Shown here: one piece after another, positions 1 to 13,400 of the stretch | Layout of the letters: every line of letters begins with the position of its first letter | Position numbering within the stretch: position 1 is the first letter of the stretch | Origin: Rhynochetos jubatus | Taxonomy: Eukaryota; Chordata; Aves; Eurypygiformes; Rhynochetidae | Direction of reading: 5' to 3' | Assembly (NCBI GenBank): GCA_027574665.1 | Contig: CM050648.1 | Coordinates: 137,144,175 to 137,208,174 of the forward strand | Length of the DNA: 64,000 bases | Program-made: the position numbers and the translations under genes | Notes under the pieces: model-generated | Database searches by the model: none | The model's input: the letters and a program-made list of their open reading frames with translations, nothing else | What the model was told of the DNA's origin: nothing

Positions 1-3000
1 GACAGTCTGAAACAAAAGGAGTAAAATAAGATTTGTGTTGCTTTATTGGCTGTTGATTGTCAGTTGGCTCAGTGGCTGATAGTGACTTGGCTGGAGGATT
101 TCAGAGATTCCTCAGAAAGACACGTCTTCTACTGCAGCAGCTGTTACTCATAAATGGGAACAAGAGCTCATGGTTCTGGGGGGACCCTTTTCTGATTCTT
201 CAGTGGTCCCCTGCCCTTTGCCTTCTTGGTTTTTGATCAGCCCAGAAACCATTCAGATTGTTTCCTCTTACGTGACAGTTTTTAGCTACTCAGAATGGTA
301 GGACAATCACAGCAGTTTTCTCCTACATTGGACTTCACTCAGTACTGTGTCGTGCCTTATTCAAGAGCTTTGCGTCACAGTTGCAACATATTTTACATTT
401 GGTGTCTTCAGTATTTTGATCTGCTGTGCTACACCACTCCCAAATCCTGGGGATTTATTACGGTAGTCTTATTTCAAATTTTATACTGCTGTAGCTGAAA
501 TAAAATTTCAGCTCATAACCATCGGATGCGTCTCTCTTCTGCTCCGGTGTGCAACCGATCTTTTACAAGCAGTGGTATGATGTGGTGAGCATGGAATCAG
601 ACTTATGTCACTCAAGTAATTAGAGTTTAAAACTGTATGCCCTTCATGTCAGATCGTGCAAACTCTTTTTTCCTTTTTCTTTACCTGCTAGAGATTAGTC
701 TTTTGCTTTCTGGCTGTTGGGAATACGGAGGGAAGCACTGACTTTTTGCACAATTCTTGGAACCGATAAGGGAATTTTATTTCTTACATTATTGGCATGC
801 ATCTAGAAGGAAAAAACAAAAAGGATGTTGGAGTTCTATATTGTCCTGAAGTTTGAGTTGGAGAGAGTTTGTATTCTCACTGAGCACTTAAGTCCTAAAA
901 TCAGCAGTATGATGAGAAAATCACTGAAGAGACAGAAAAATACTTCTTCAAACCTATTATTACTTTGGCAAATAGAGTGAAAGTAGTAGAACCGGCCCTC
1001 GCAGGAGACACCCTTAGCCAGTTGTGTGTTAAATGGCAAAGCTTCTAAGCATGCACTTAAGAGCTGTGCTAGTAGAGCAGATAGCTAAGTCTGGGCTTGG
1101 AGTAGGGGCCTCCAAGTTGTACTTCTGAAGTTGACAGTGTTTAAACTCTTGCAAACTAGAGAGTTCTTCAAGCCAAACAAGTGCACATCAAAACCCTTCA
1201 GGTTCATTATACCAAATACCAAATTAGTAATAAAAACCTGCTACAGAGCTTGCGTAGTTAGCAGCAACTGATAGTTCTTTGTTTTAAGAACTCCTTGTTT
1301 CTTATGGATTTGTATTTTTCCTTAGTGCTTATAACAAGGCTGCCCCAGGGCCCTTAGTTTAGCTTTAAGAAAACTGGAAAAGGAGACTAGGTGGTATGTT
1401 TGGAAGGCAATTTAGGACCAAAAAATACACTAGCGCTCTTAAGTAGATGGATTGGCTCATTATTGGAAGTCAGAAGCTGATTCTTTGAAAGTTCTTCATC
1501 AGTCCTTGTCTTGCTGTCTCTTCATGTGAAAGTAAGTCTTGGGCCTAAGCAGTGGGCCCAAGACTCTCTAGGAAAAGAGGAGGATTCTTAACACAAATTC
1601 ATCCTCTGTGCTGTCACTGGACCTTGTGCGTATGCTCAGAAGTCTCAACGTGTGTTCTTGTGGTGTCAACACCTCCTGCAAAGAAGGCAGACAGTGCCGT
1701 GAGGATGAACTTACTCAGCTAACTCTGACCCTGGGGGTTGTCGTTGCACTGGGGAGTGTGGTGCTGTTGACACCAGTTTCAGGCTTTCTGTGCTGTGGAC
1801 CTGGGCAATTTAGTCCTGTCCAGAGATTAATAGTCTGTAGACTGGCTGAACAAAATCTTGTAGTTGAAGAACTTTGCTGATGAATCGTGAAAGGTCATAT
1901 GCTAAAAAGTATAAAGGCCTCAATACTGAGACCGAATTCTTGCCAAAACTGAAATTTGAAAGCTTGAAACACTTAAATCTCCTCTCGTGACCTCTGAAAT
2001 CTGATGAAGACAGACAAAGGTGCACTTATCCTTCTGTCTTTGAGTTCCAGACAGAGCTGGGAAGGTGCATCTTCAGAGTCCTCTGTTTCAGATACGAATA
2101 CCAAAACTTGTCTACTCCCAAACCTGAAAATGCATAGTCTTTAAAGGTTGATCCAGCACAGATTGCTGTCTTGTCTTTCTAAACGTGCAGCATCACAGTG
2201 TGTTCTATTGTTATGTGGTGTCTTCTCAAGGGAAGCAAATACTCAATATCCTAAGGGGCAGGTGGAAAGAAGGAAGCCACCCATTACTGTGCATGTTTCC
2301 CTCTAGAAAAAGAGATGTTCCAGGTGCTTCACCCTCTAATATGTTCAAGAGCGAAATTATATGCAGATAGTAACATACAGTATTTCAGTGTACCCTTGGT
2401 TTGCGAGGGCTCCGCAAAGTGTTTCACACAGCGTGACCTCCCAAGAACATATAAACGAAACTTTGCTTTGGCTGCACAGCTTTTGTTGCCAGCAAGTTCA
2501 GTAAAGAGAAGGGAGTTTGCACAGTGACAAGTGTCAGAGGAAAGTAGAAGAATCCGTGAACTTGTTTTTTTAAATAAATAGATTTGAAGACAAGCAGAGG
2601 GCCAGGAGGACTTTGCTGATGCTTGGCACGTGCCCATCCCTAAGGAATACCCAATGAAGAGTACTTGAGAACCCTTGAGAGACAGCTACATACATCCTAG
2701 GATTTAATTAATAGTTCTGCTAATCTAAAATACTCTTGATACTCTTTGTACTTTTTAACACCAGGAGGTTGCACAGTTCACTTCTTACTTTAATTTGTAA
2801 GCTCCCGTAAAGATGCATAAAGGTCAGTCTTGTAAACAGGCAAGGTGGCTTCACTGTTAAACCTGCAGTTCAGGGACTGCGTTCCTTGAGACTCCCTATG
2901 TAGGAAATATTTTGCCTTAAGGCACTGGAGAAGCTTCTGCTGGTTATTGAGAATACTCCACTGTAACAGTTTTATTTCAGGTTCGGAAACAAAAAAGGTT

Positions 3001-4319
3001 TGGCTACTCTCCTTTTGTGCTTGAACTAGTTTTTCCCTTTTTTTTTTTCATCCTTCTTCCCATGATTCTCTGCTGTGAGCATTTATGTGAAACCTTTCTT
3101 AATGCTATTTTTAAAATCCGTTGAATTTACCGTTGTCTATCATAGCAGTAATTCTTCAAAGAACTCCAAAAGGTTAGTTGAGCATGAAGTCCCCTGCCTG
3201 ATTCTTAGTGGCCATCCTTACTCAACATGTGCTTATCCAGGTGCTGACCAGTCATTCCCTTAAGCTAGCCCCCTCCGAGACTTTCCCCAGCAGTGATGTT
3301 TGAAGTTAATAGCCTATTTTGCTTCCTGCTTTGCCCCGTGACCCTTTTTCTTTAAAGAAAACTTTTAAGAAGTTTTTTCCAGTTTCCAACCATATGCAGT
3401 CTCCTGTGTTATGTTCTTGGGGTGGGGAGAAAAAATATAAGGCTTGCTGGCTTTTACTTCCTCTACAACCTGGGGGTGCATGTTTATCTGGACCGCCATG
3501 CTTTTCCTACAGTAATTGCATCTAACTTTTTATAATTCTGTTATCTGTGAATTACCTAGCTTCTCAGTCGTTCCTGGAAAATTGACCGCCAACTTGGGCA
3601 TATCTCCACCCTCTTTCTCTGTAAAGACAGAGGCAAAGTAATTCTATTTCTTTTCTCCCCTCTAAAGTAAGGTCTGTAGTTTAAGTTCCCCTGGTTCTCT
3701 TGTCCTCAATGTATTATGCTTGTATTTAAATGTATATTTTTTTTAAACATGTCTTATTCAAATTCTCTGCAATTTGTCTCTTTAATTTGACTTGCTCTTC
3801 CCTGTTTTTAAAACTTGTCTAGTGTTTCATAGTACTTTAATAGTTACAAGTCTGTGTTTATCTTCCCACTGAATTTTACCACATTTGTTTCTTAAGTCTT
3901 TGCTTCCCCTATCTTCTTCAAGGGTATGATTTTAACTTAAAGGAAAATTCTACAAACTACAAGTGGTAAAGTATTTTACACATAGGCTATAAAGACATAG
4001 GCTATCCAGATGTAGATGAATGCTGTACATGCTGAGAATTTGTAATTCAGAAGATCTGTAATTAAAAACTTTAAGTGCTGTTAATTTTGAACCATCAACA
4101 TGAAATATGACATGAACAACTTGTTAGAACTATTTTTTCTGATTGCATTATTCCTTTAAAAATACTGGAAGGTGTTTGTGTCTTAACTTATTTAATTATT
4201 ATAAGTTTTATAACTGTGTAGAGCTAGCAAGAAGTAAACCAGCCTTCTATTATATGTAGACTTAACCCCAGAAAAGCCTTTTGTGGGAGGAATAACAAGC
4301 ATGTGTTTTTTAATTGTAG
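1..4319 (+). other. MARK3: MARK3 intron (5' end outside window)
   Basis: No segment matches the MARK3 spacer that should precede the first exon seen here, so the window opens inside an intron. The sequence is AT-rich with many short T runs and ends in a good polypyrimidine tract and acceptor at 4318-4319. Short open frames, such as 295-498 and 1608-1880, have no recognisable domain and no matching splice context. A degraded LINE remnant lies at about 3148-3700. Nothing else was recognised. Confidence 0.8.
3148..3700 (-). repeat. Degenerate ancient CR1/L3-like LINE fragment
   Basis: Read on the minus strand, the stretch around 3610-3650 resembles the part of amniote CR1/L3-type LINE reverse-transcriptase ORFs that encodes an 'FF-x-S-V-F-T-x-E' segment (AACTTTGC...GTCTTTACAGAGAAAGAG pattern). 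The part near 3165-3245 resembles the neighbouring region, conserved in such elements, with a 'GGTTAGTTGAGCATGA' type motif. No frame is open. Recognition is by eye from family memory; the boundaries are approximate and other old LINE clades are possible. Confidence 0.4.
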
Positions 4320-4423
4320 AATAATACTGCCCCCGGAGCAATGACACGGCGCAACACATATGTTTGTAGTGAAAGAACCACTGCTGATAGGCATTCAGTG
4401 ATACAAAATGGCAAGGAGAACAG
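4320..4423 (+). CDS. MARK3: MARK3 exon a: spacer segment
   Basis: This exon encodes [20 protein letters not shown] and continues to GKEN, closely matching the vertebrate MARK3 spacer. The acceptor is a T-rich tract ending in tag at 4317-4319, and the donor is gtatat at 4424. It starts in phase 0 and ends with AG, two bases of a split Ser codon. The RNTYVC segment contains a serine/threonine cluster typical of MARK spacer phosphorylation sites. The exon is confident because frame, length and both splice sites agree. Confidence 0.95.
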
Positions 4424-7400
4424 GTATATGAACTGTCTTCCTGTGGTGTATGTCCCTTGTCTTCACCTTTCCAAATAATTGTAATGCCTAATTTAAAAAT
4501 TGGTAATAAGCTACTGTAATGCCGAATGAAAGGTGAGTACAGATCTTGGTTATGGAGCACCTGTAAGTATGTTGGGGTTTTTTTCCTATACTTAATTCAT
4601 ACAGTCTTTATACTTTGAATGTCAAAGGACGCTCCTAATTTCTGGTTAAATGCATGCCGTGTTTGTACTGCCTTCGTCTGAAATCAGTTGTTAACTCTTG
4701 TGACCAAACAACATAAGCTTGCAGAAGAGGCTTGGTTAGTGTCAAACCGCAAAGTCCGTCTGTCTTGGGCCATTCTCTTTTTACATCTCGCTCTAAGCTG
4801 TACTTTGTTGGGATTATGTGGAATAACGTTTTTTCTACAGAGTCTCAGGGAGAAAGGAATTTTTTTTTCTGAGTAAAAACAAAACAGTGATAGGCCGTTG
4901 TCTTGGACTAATAACGTTCCTTACTGATACTCTTTTAGCCTTAATTGCTTCCCAGTATTTACAGAATGCATCTTGAGAAAGGAAGTGCTGATATCTCCAT
5001 ATTCTGAGTGAAAATAGAGAAATAACAGATTTCCTCTTTCCTGAATGAAAGCCTGACTGGAGCATGCAGTGGAGTTGGAGTTAACCAGTTCGTGTGTTAG
5101 CGCCATACCCATGTCTAGTGCCATCCTTCCCTGTGTACCAAAGACTGAGGGGAGCTGTAGAAAATAATGTCTGTGTTCACTACTACACTGAGGTGTAGAG
5201 TAACAATTGTGAAGAATACCACTCGATTTCCTGGTTGGCTGAGGTGTGTTAAGTTCCAACCAACTGTTCTTCACAGAATTCTACTGGTCTCTAAAGCTGG
5301 TAACAATGAAGTAGTTGGCTGTTGCCAGGAGAGCGCCCAGATAGCTAGTACTTAATAAAAATCCTTAAGCTTGGAGGAATGTTTACCTCTGTTCTACTCT
5401 GCCCAGTTTTCTCCACCCCTTCCTAATTTTATGTTCTATTGTAAAGGGTGGGAAGAAAATATTTTTCTTCCAGCTCATGTTGAGATTGGTGAAAGATCTG
5501 CCACTTTTTGCACAGAATTTTTTCCCTCCCTATTGGCAGTTCATAAGGAAGGGGAGCAAAGTTGTCGTGTTGAATGGAAAGTCTGTCTGTCCCTTGCTTG
5601 ACTCCTGGAGCTTAGGGATAAAGATCATGAGTTTGACCCTGTCTCTTCCTCCTAGCTTTCTGCAAACTGAAAGTGATTAAGGGAAAAGTCAAGTATAAGT
5701 TTGAAGATTGCCAAAAGTCTAGCTGGCCAGCTGGGCCTGCAGTCAACTGTCTCGTGAAGTACAGCACAGCTATTTGGTACTGTCTCTTAGTGTGTCTGTC
5801 TCAGCCTTCATTGGTCAGTCCCTGTTCATGTTACCAAGTTTGTTTAAATTAAAGCTCACCGTTCTTTCTTTGATTTGATATGTTAATAGCCCTTTTTTTC
5901 TTTCCAAACTCTCTTTGAAAAACGAATCTTTCTGTCCAAAATAGTTTTCATCAGATTTGAGTACTTGATTTCTTGGATTAATAACATTTTTGTTCATCTT
6001 TAAACTAATGTCTTTCCAATATCCTGTCTACAATTTATTTATTACTTTTGAAAAAGTTAATAGATAACTGTTCACTAGGAATGCTTGAGATTCTGATGTC
6101 CCCTTAATTTAGGAATAACTTCATACTCCTAAGGAGCTGTCTTTTGAAGTTATTTTTTTCCCCAGCTTTGAGTTTCTCAGCAAACTGCTGTCTTTCCAGT
6201 TCGTCACATACGGGCATTAAGCTCAAAGTTAACACTGAGTAGTACTTGGCAACTATTAATTCTATTTTATATCCACAGTTGGTTATTCTTATGTATCTTT
6301 TGTTGTCTATATGGTATCCAAACATCATTTGCTTATCCTGCGAATTGTAGCTCTATTTGGGTTATTTGAAATGTCTAAACATTTATATTTTCACTGTTGG
6401 GGGGTGTGGGAATCTTTATAGCTTTTATTGCATATTTTTGATTACTATTTTTGTTACTCTATAAAGAGTTAAAATGAAAAGATAATGAGAATGCATTGCT
6501 AGGTTCTTTACAGTTGGAGACCTCTCATTGTGTGAAATGCTTCAACACTAAACTGCACGTTCATTTTGGCAGCGTTTCAGAAGTACTGTGATTTGGCACA
6601 GTATTTAGAATTTACGTCCGAATGTATTTAGGTGCTCTAACTGGGCAAAGGCTTGACCGATCACGTGAAGTGCAGGGACCTTTAATGCAGGCTCAGTCAA
6701 CATGGCTATCAACGGGACTGGCTCTTCAGAATGAATTCTGCTTCCTTCAGGTGTTTCTGTAGTATCGCTAATGTTACTGTACTCTCAACGCGGCAGAAGG
6801 TAACTTTAGAAACTTGCAATGGTTTTTCTTCTGCGAAGCAAGGTCTGAAGTAGAACCTGGACTTTGGGTAAACCCAAGGTTTTGTTAAAAATGCTTTCTG
6901 GGCTTTTGAAACGTCTGTTGGTGGCAAACATTAAAGGCAGGAGTAGCTACTATAAATTATTTATTACAGATTGGACTTCACATTTTCCATAGCCAGTCAG
7001 ATACTGACTGTGACCCAGTGAAAACTTGGGAGACTGGCCTTAAAAGGCAAGATTTACATTTAAACAACACTTAAAGTCTCTATTCTTTCTGTAGAGAAGG
7101 TGTTAAAATGTTCTGGGTATCTCTCGCACGTTGAACTCCGAGAAGGCACTGGTTTTGAAGGTAGGGAATCTTTGACGAATCCGTAGTCAATTAGTGGACT
7201 GGATGTTGGAGAAAGGAATCTTGAAGACCTCGTGCCAGACTGGTAGAAGCAAAGGGGTTTTAAGTCTCACAATTTAACGCGTTGTGTGGCTCACACAGGC
7301 ATTCTGCTGGAGATGGCTCTGTTGGCTGTCCTCCAAAGCCTGAGCATTAATTAACGCACTTGGGGACTCATGAAACACTCTTCATAATGATAGGCAATTG

Positions 7401-10400
7401 CTTTAAATCATTTGTGAGGCAAAATGATTTACAACAGCCTCAGATTTTTAATAAGCCTTGGCACTAATTGGTGAACGTTAGCTCGCTGTTTCTGCATTCC
7501 CAGGCTGGTAATCCAAGGAAGCTGATTTCTAGCAAACCTTCAGAGGAAGAGACCTAAATGCTTTAATAGTGCTTTGGTACCTTATTGATGCCTTCAGCTA
7601 TCACATCTTGGAGGCAGGTGACAGAATAAAACTGGGGGCTAATGTGTTGTAGAACTAGATTCTTTCTCCTTTATCCTTTGCAACAAATTGAGAGGAAAGG
7701 AGCTAGAAGTGCTGGAGAGGCTAGTGACCAATTATTTGAGGATTACTTGACTTCAGACTATTGCTTTTGAGACGTTCATTTCCTCACAATTTCTTAATAC
7801 CCTGGGGAAATGTATAAGCTGGGTTCGTTGCGGTAGTGCTTGTAGTTGGCATCCGACTGGATTCAGCATTGCAGGGAGATGCACGCATGACTTGGAGGAA
7901 GGTTTCTAATTTCTGAAGAGTTAAAACAAAAAGAAGTAGATTTTGCTAACTGTTTTAGCCAGCAGTTCTGATGTCTGAGCTGTGAGATGTTTTCTAGTAG
8001 TGCTTTGGGAGCTAGATCTGAGAAGTGGGTCACCTGATACTTTGGCTGGACTAGCACTCTTCAAAGTCTGACATCATAAGAGTGAGATAGAGGGGCTTGA
8101 ATTTCAGCATGTGTAGCTATGAAGTAACTTGGAAGAGAACATGCAGTGTCATGAGACTCACAGACAATTACTGATTTCTTAACCTTGAACAATATTTCTG
8201 AATTACAGGTGCCTTTTAAAGCAAACTTCACATGATGGCAGTAGTGGTGTAGCCTGAAAGGCCCAGTTCATGTTGTGGCCTCTCAGTTTTCTTCCATACT
8301 CATCATTACTAGATAATGTGAAGGCTGCAAAGAGTATTTTGGCCCAAAGAAAGAACAAGAGTTCGTGCTCCTAGTTTAACATATTCTTCAGCTGGCAGGT
8401 TACCAGCCATTCTGCTAAGATGGCACTGTATGCTTTCCTTCAAAGCCTGAACGGCAATTTGGAGAATTTGAGGTTTGTGGCCAAGCAATGAGAGATGCTT
8501 TTCAACAGTTGTACCTCTTCCTTAAGAGAACACCGAGTGTTACGCGTCGCCTCCTGCACGTACAGGTTGATTAATAGTAGCCTTCCTGCTTGGGCCTCTC
8601 TGGGCTCGTTAAAGTTCATGATGTTGTTGTTTTGGATTGTGCCTGTGAAGTCCCTCAGTTACCAGATGTAGATCAAGATTTGACAGCTTGCCCAACTTAC
8701 CCTGATTTCTTTTAACACGGATACATTCTGAAAAGCAAGTGTTTCACTGCAGTAATGGAGCGATCATCAGTCTTTTGGAAAGAGCGGTTGATGTGTTTTA
8801 ATGCATTCTGTAATGTTAAGACCAATACAAGTAAATCAGTGCTTAATACTAGTGCTTTGGCCCCGAAAACCGAGTTATTCGGGCTGTGTAACATCAAGGA
8901 GGGTATCACCGCAAACTAATGCTGATGGTAAGAGAATGATCGCTTCATAGATGTGAAGTGCTATAGTAAGGATGCTTTTTAAGGGGAGCATAGGGTAGTT
9001 ACTGCTGTTGACCTAGAAGGGCTGTTAGAGTTCGTGTTCTTTGATAAATCAGTTAACAGAAGGAAAAGTTTGCTTTTTTTCTATGCAGTAGTTGTTGTTG
9101 GTCCATCATGCTCTTCTTTCTGCCTCTGCCTGAACCCAAACCCCCTCACAGCCTGACAGAAATGTTCGCTTACGCAGCTAGCCCTGCTTCAGTTTGTACT
9201 ACATCCTTCTCCAGTGTTCGGCTGCGACATCAGAAGTCGATGTCCATGTCAGCCTCTGTGCACACGAAGATGATGTTGCCTCCAATAGACAATGGCGCAG
9301 ATAACTTCAGGCCTATGTAAGAACCTGAAATCGTTGTGAAACTAACTTATACCCACTGCTTCTTAACTTTGTGCTGTGGAATTTTAGTCCTAGATTGTTC
9401 TAGTATATATATTGCCCACAAGATGTGTGTTTCCTCATTTTTTTTAGTCTTGTTTACATTTGTCTTGTGGTGTGTCAGGCTGTCTGTGACATAATCCTGC
9501 AATAGTGAACCTGAATCTTTTCCTAGCGTTAGGGGCATTGGACATTCCCTATTGTCAGAGTTTGCGGGAGACTTTAACTGTGTAGCCCGGAAGGATTTCA
9601 CTGCTTGGAGCGGTTCGCTTGTAGATAATTTTGCGTAGGATACTTTCAAATTAGCAAGATTTTCAAAGATGTATATATAGACTGTGGAGGGAGAGACACT
9701 AAAGTTACCTATTGCTTCTCTTTCCTGGGAGGAATCTTTACTTATCTGTTCCTTTATCAGTCTTCTCAGTGAAACATTGTATGCCTAGCTTATCTGGTCT
9801 TTTCCAGGATACTCTTGTTGCGTTTTTCTGCCTATGTAGGTTTCTGTTTCGGCAGCCTTTTAATCCTAACTTCTTACAAGTTTTGGTTCCATACAGTGCT
9901 GTAATAATGTTGATATTTCCAACCCTGACCTATATAAAAGTGCCTGCTTATGCTTCACCGTAGAACGTAGTGTTTTGTGTTTCCTGCAGAACCGTAGTGC
10001 TTCGTGAAGAAGTTCTAGCATTGTTTTTTGTTTTCTGCTCTAGCACTATTCCCGATCAAAGAACTCCTGTTGCTTCAACTCACAGCATTAGCAGTGCAAC
10101 CACACCTGATCGTATTCGTTTCCCCAGAGGAACGGCTAGTCGGAGCACTTTCCACGGCCAGCTCAGAGAGCGACGTACCGCTACCTACAACGGACCGCCA
10201 GCCTCCCCCAGTCTGTCCCACGAAGCAACGCCGCTCTCACAGACTCGAACCAGGGGTTCCACTAATCTGTTTAGTAAACTAACTTCAAAACTAACAAGAA
10301 GGTAAGCCTCTTGAAACGGTAATGCAACATTTCCTTTTTATCAGGTAGCAGACGTGCCTTAGTAGTTCGTTGCTTAGGTGGTTGTGTCCACGTTCTCTGA

Positions 10401-13400
10401 TTAATGGCATAGCTGTTTCTGCAACTTAAAATGCACCTGCTTATGATTATTTCATAGTTCTTTTTAGTTACAGAAGCCATTTGTTTTTAGCAGTTGAATA
10501 AATGGGCTGAAAAGTGAGGCAGCTCGGTCTGTGCTGTTTATTCTGTGCTGTTCGTGTTTGAGGTACAAACGCTGCAGAGCTGAAACGCTTCAGCTCGGTT
10601 CAAAAGCTGCTCGCTCTGACTGCGTGGTCTGTCAGTAGATGGCATAAGCTAGGATCCCAGTCTTGATACTCAGTGTAGCGTTAGAAGCTCAGGTTGTGTT
10701 TCCCAGTTGCTTTAATATTTCCAGGACAATCTTGCTGGCAACACACAAATAGAAATATCCCAGGTGAAAGCTTAGGAGCAGGAAACAAAAGCTGCTTCTG
10801 GCAGTAGCGCAAGCATAGGCCATCTTAAAATAACGGCGGTACTGGGGTATCCGTTACTCCTGGTTTGACCTTCAGTTCATGGGTTTGGTGTGCAGGTGTG
10901 TTGGTCTAGCCAAAGGCTAGCTTCAGCAGGTGTTGTTCCTGCACTAACAGTTGTTATTCTCATTGGACTTCTAGTTTCAAATCCATGTATGACTTAAATT
11001 AGTTCCTACAAGCCCTAAAACTGAAAACCACCTACTTTCCTTCTATATTTAAAACCCTATTTCAGACCACTGATATCCACAGCTTCTGTTGCAAAAGTGA
11101 GGCTTTGTTTATCTTCGCCTTAAGATAGTCTCCGTGCTTTTGTACCCTCCTTATGTGACATTTTTTTGGAATATATCATTTAGATCTTGGCCTGATTTTG
11201 TTTGAGGCTTATATCCCATCAGCACCAAGCCATTTCCTTCCTGTCTGTTCTGTCACTATACATGCCGCCTTCTCAGCATCCTCTTCATAGTCTCCCATTC
11301 CTACAAAATAAAGCTAAGCCAAACTTCAGGTTTTTCACAACTGCCTGATTTCAATTTGGGGAGTAATTTCATTTAAAAACGTAGAAGCAGTTTCTGTGAA
11401 AAATGAAAATGTGGCAGCCTTCGGTGAATGTTTTACCCTGCTCCCAGCTAATGCTTCCCTGGGAAATATTGTGCTGTATGAAATTCCCCACCACCACCAC
11501 CCCGCCCCCCTTCCTTTTCTGACAGAGAGATGAAAGATTAATTTGATTTTTTAAAAGAATTAAGTCATCTGCTCTTTGTCAAGCGAAGTCTTAATCAAAC
11601 ACATTCTTTTGGCACGTCTTTCGTTATGTACTTTTGTTTGTAATATCCTTACTTAATTTTCCATCTGACGTTCCAAATGTGGACGCTCAAACTGTGAACA
11701 TGCAAGCTTCTCACTTGCGCTGCTGGAACGTGCTGTTCATCATTGTGTGTCGCTCAGTGGGTCGGGCAGCATTCACACTTCTATCGTTACCTCCGAGTTT
11801 CAACTTCCGCAGTGCAGTGTGGTTTTCTTGAAGTTTTTCCCCGCTCCTTTTGACAGTGGTTTCAATTCCCTCTGGACTTGGTTCAATAACGCGCAGTTGT
11901 AACACAACGGCGCGGTTACAGATGGTTAGGTTTGCGGTCGGGGGACCTCTTACAGTTGGGGCTCTGTTGTAGTAGGTGCTGCACAAGCTGCTGCAGAGGT
12001 GGGTAGTCCCATCAAAGGACGTGGTTTTGTTGGTCCTCTTTATATAAACAAAAAAAACCTTAAAACCTGTTAATTTATTTTAGAATTCTCTAGAGGGGGA
12101 TCAGGATCCTTTTGATTGTTAACTGCTTACGTTCTAGCACAGGCAAATGTTAAGCTTCTGCCACTAAAATATTTAAGGCAGTTTTTGGCACACCATGGCT
12201 GACCTGATGTTACGAAGGAAGGAAAAACCTAACTCTGAAGATACCCCAGATCTAATTACAGTAGAATTACTGATTTTGACCTGCTATTTGAAATACATTA
12301 AGAAAATCAAACCATATTTTCATATGACCTTGCAGATGATGAGTTTTAAAGTGTTATGACACCAACACGTATTTTAATTCATAATAAATTCTGGTGGCAT
12401 ATTTCCCAGAAAAATTAAGTTTGGAAGTAGCGGTGCTACGAGTTTGACTCTTCAGACCCCGAATCATCTGCCTAATCTCAGAATGTATTGAAGTGTAATT
12501 TCATTGTGCGTTTTAAATGAGATCTTTTTGCATGTTTCGCTCTAAATGGCTTTTTCAATTAATTTTGTACAAAACTTTTTTTGTTAATTATTATTTTGGC
12601 TTAATTTCTTTTAGAAACATGTCATTCAGGTTTATCAAAAGGTAGGATTTATTTATATTTAAAAAAAAAAAGTGGCTCCTGCAATTAACAACAGATTTGG
12701 CTTTCTAGCCTTGGTTTTCTGAAAACTAAACTTTCTGCTGAGAACTAAATACTTTCTTTCTTGAGAAGAAAGCATAGAATAAATCCATTAACTCATGATG
12801 ATACTTAAGAATCTGTGGCACCTGTGTAACAAGATGCTAAGCATGCCTTGTGAATTCTTCCTTCTTTGATAGAGTTGGTAGTACCAAAGTAATTCTGTTC
12901 TTTGTACTAATACACTTAGCATGCTTATGTTTGAAGAATGAGGTGTTTGATAACAATGATGAAAGTGTAAACAAAACATAAGGTTACAAGCAAATAAAGG
13001 TAAGTGATGCTAACTTTAAACTCTCTTTGTTTTATGACATTTTGTGAAAAAAGTCTGTTTTGAAGTATTGTCTGCAGTTGATACAACAGCAAGCAAACAC
13101 CACCGTTGTGAATCTAACGGTTTTGTGTAGAAGATTGAATGAAGGTGCAATGGCTGTGTATTTATTTTGAAACGGGATGTGTTTGCTGAAGTGAATTGCC
13201 TCTGAAATGCCAACAGAACGCTTCAGTTTTAAACGAAAAGTACAACATCATTGCAAATTTATCAACTAAAGGGAAAAGCTCAGAAGGCTTACTCACATTT
13301 CAAGCCCAAAAGCTTGAATTTAGTTTTACAGTTTGGGAATGAATCAAGCCACTAGGTATCCTGTTAATCCATTATGGCTCATGAAAGTTGGTTATATAAT

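Larger units (their letters stand above)
4424..9151 (+). other. MARK3: MARK3 intron, 4.7 kb
   Basis: AT-rich intron with no recognised coding exon. It contains a diverged pair of about 50-bp repeats (7300-7353 and 8408-8461). Around the first copy is a homeodomain-site-like block with a TTAATTAA palindrome at 7348-7355. The open frames here have no domain signature. Confidence 0.8.

Noticed and set aside
1-4319. Earlier MARK3 spacer exons expected upstream
   Set aside because: No frame encodes the expected preceding spacer peptides, so those exons lie outside the window.
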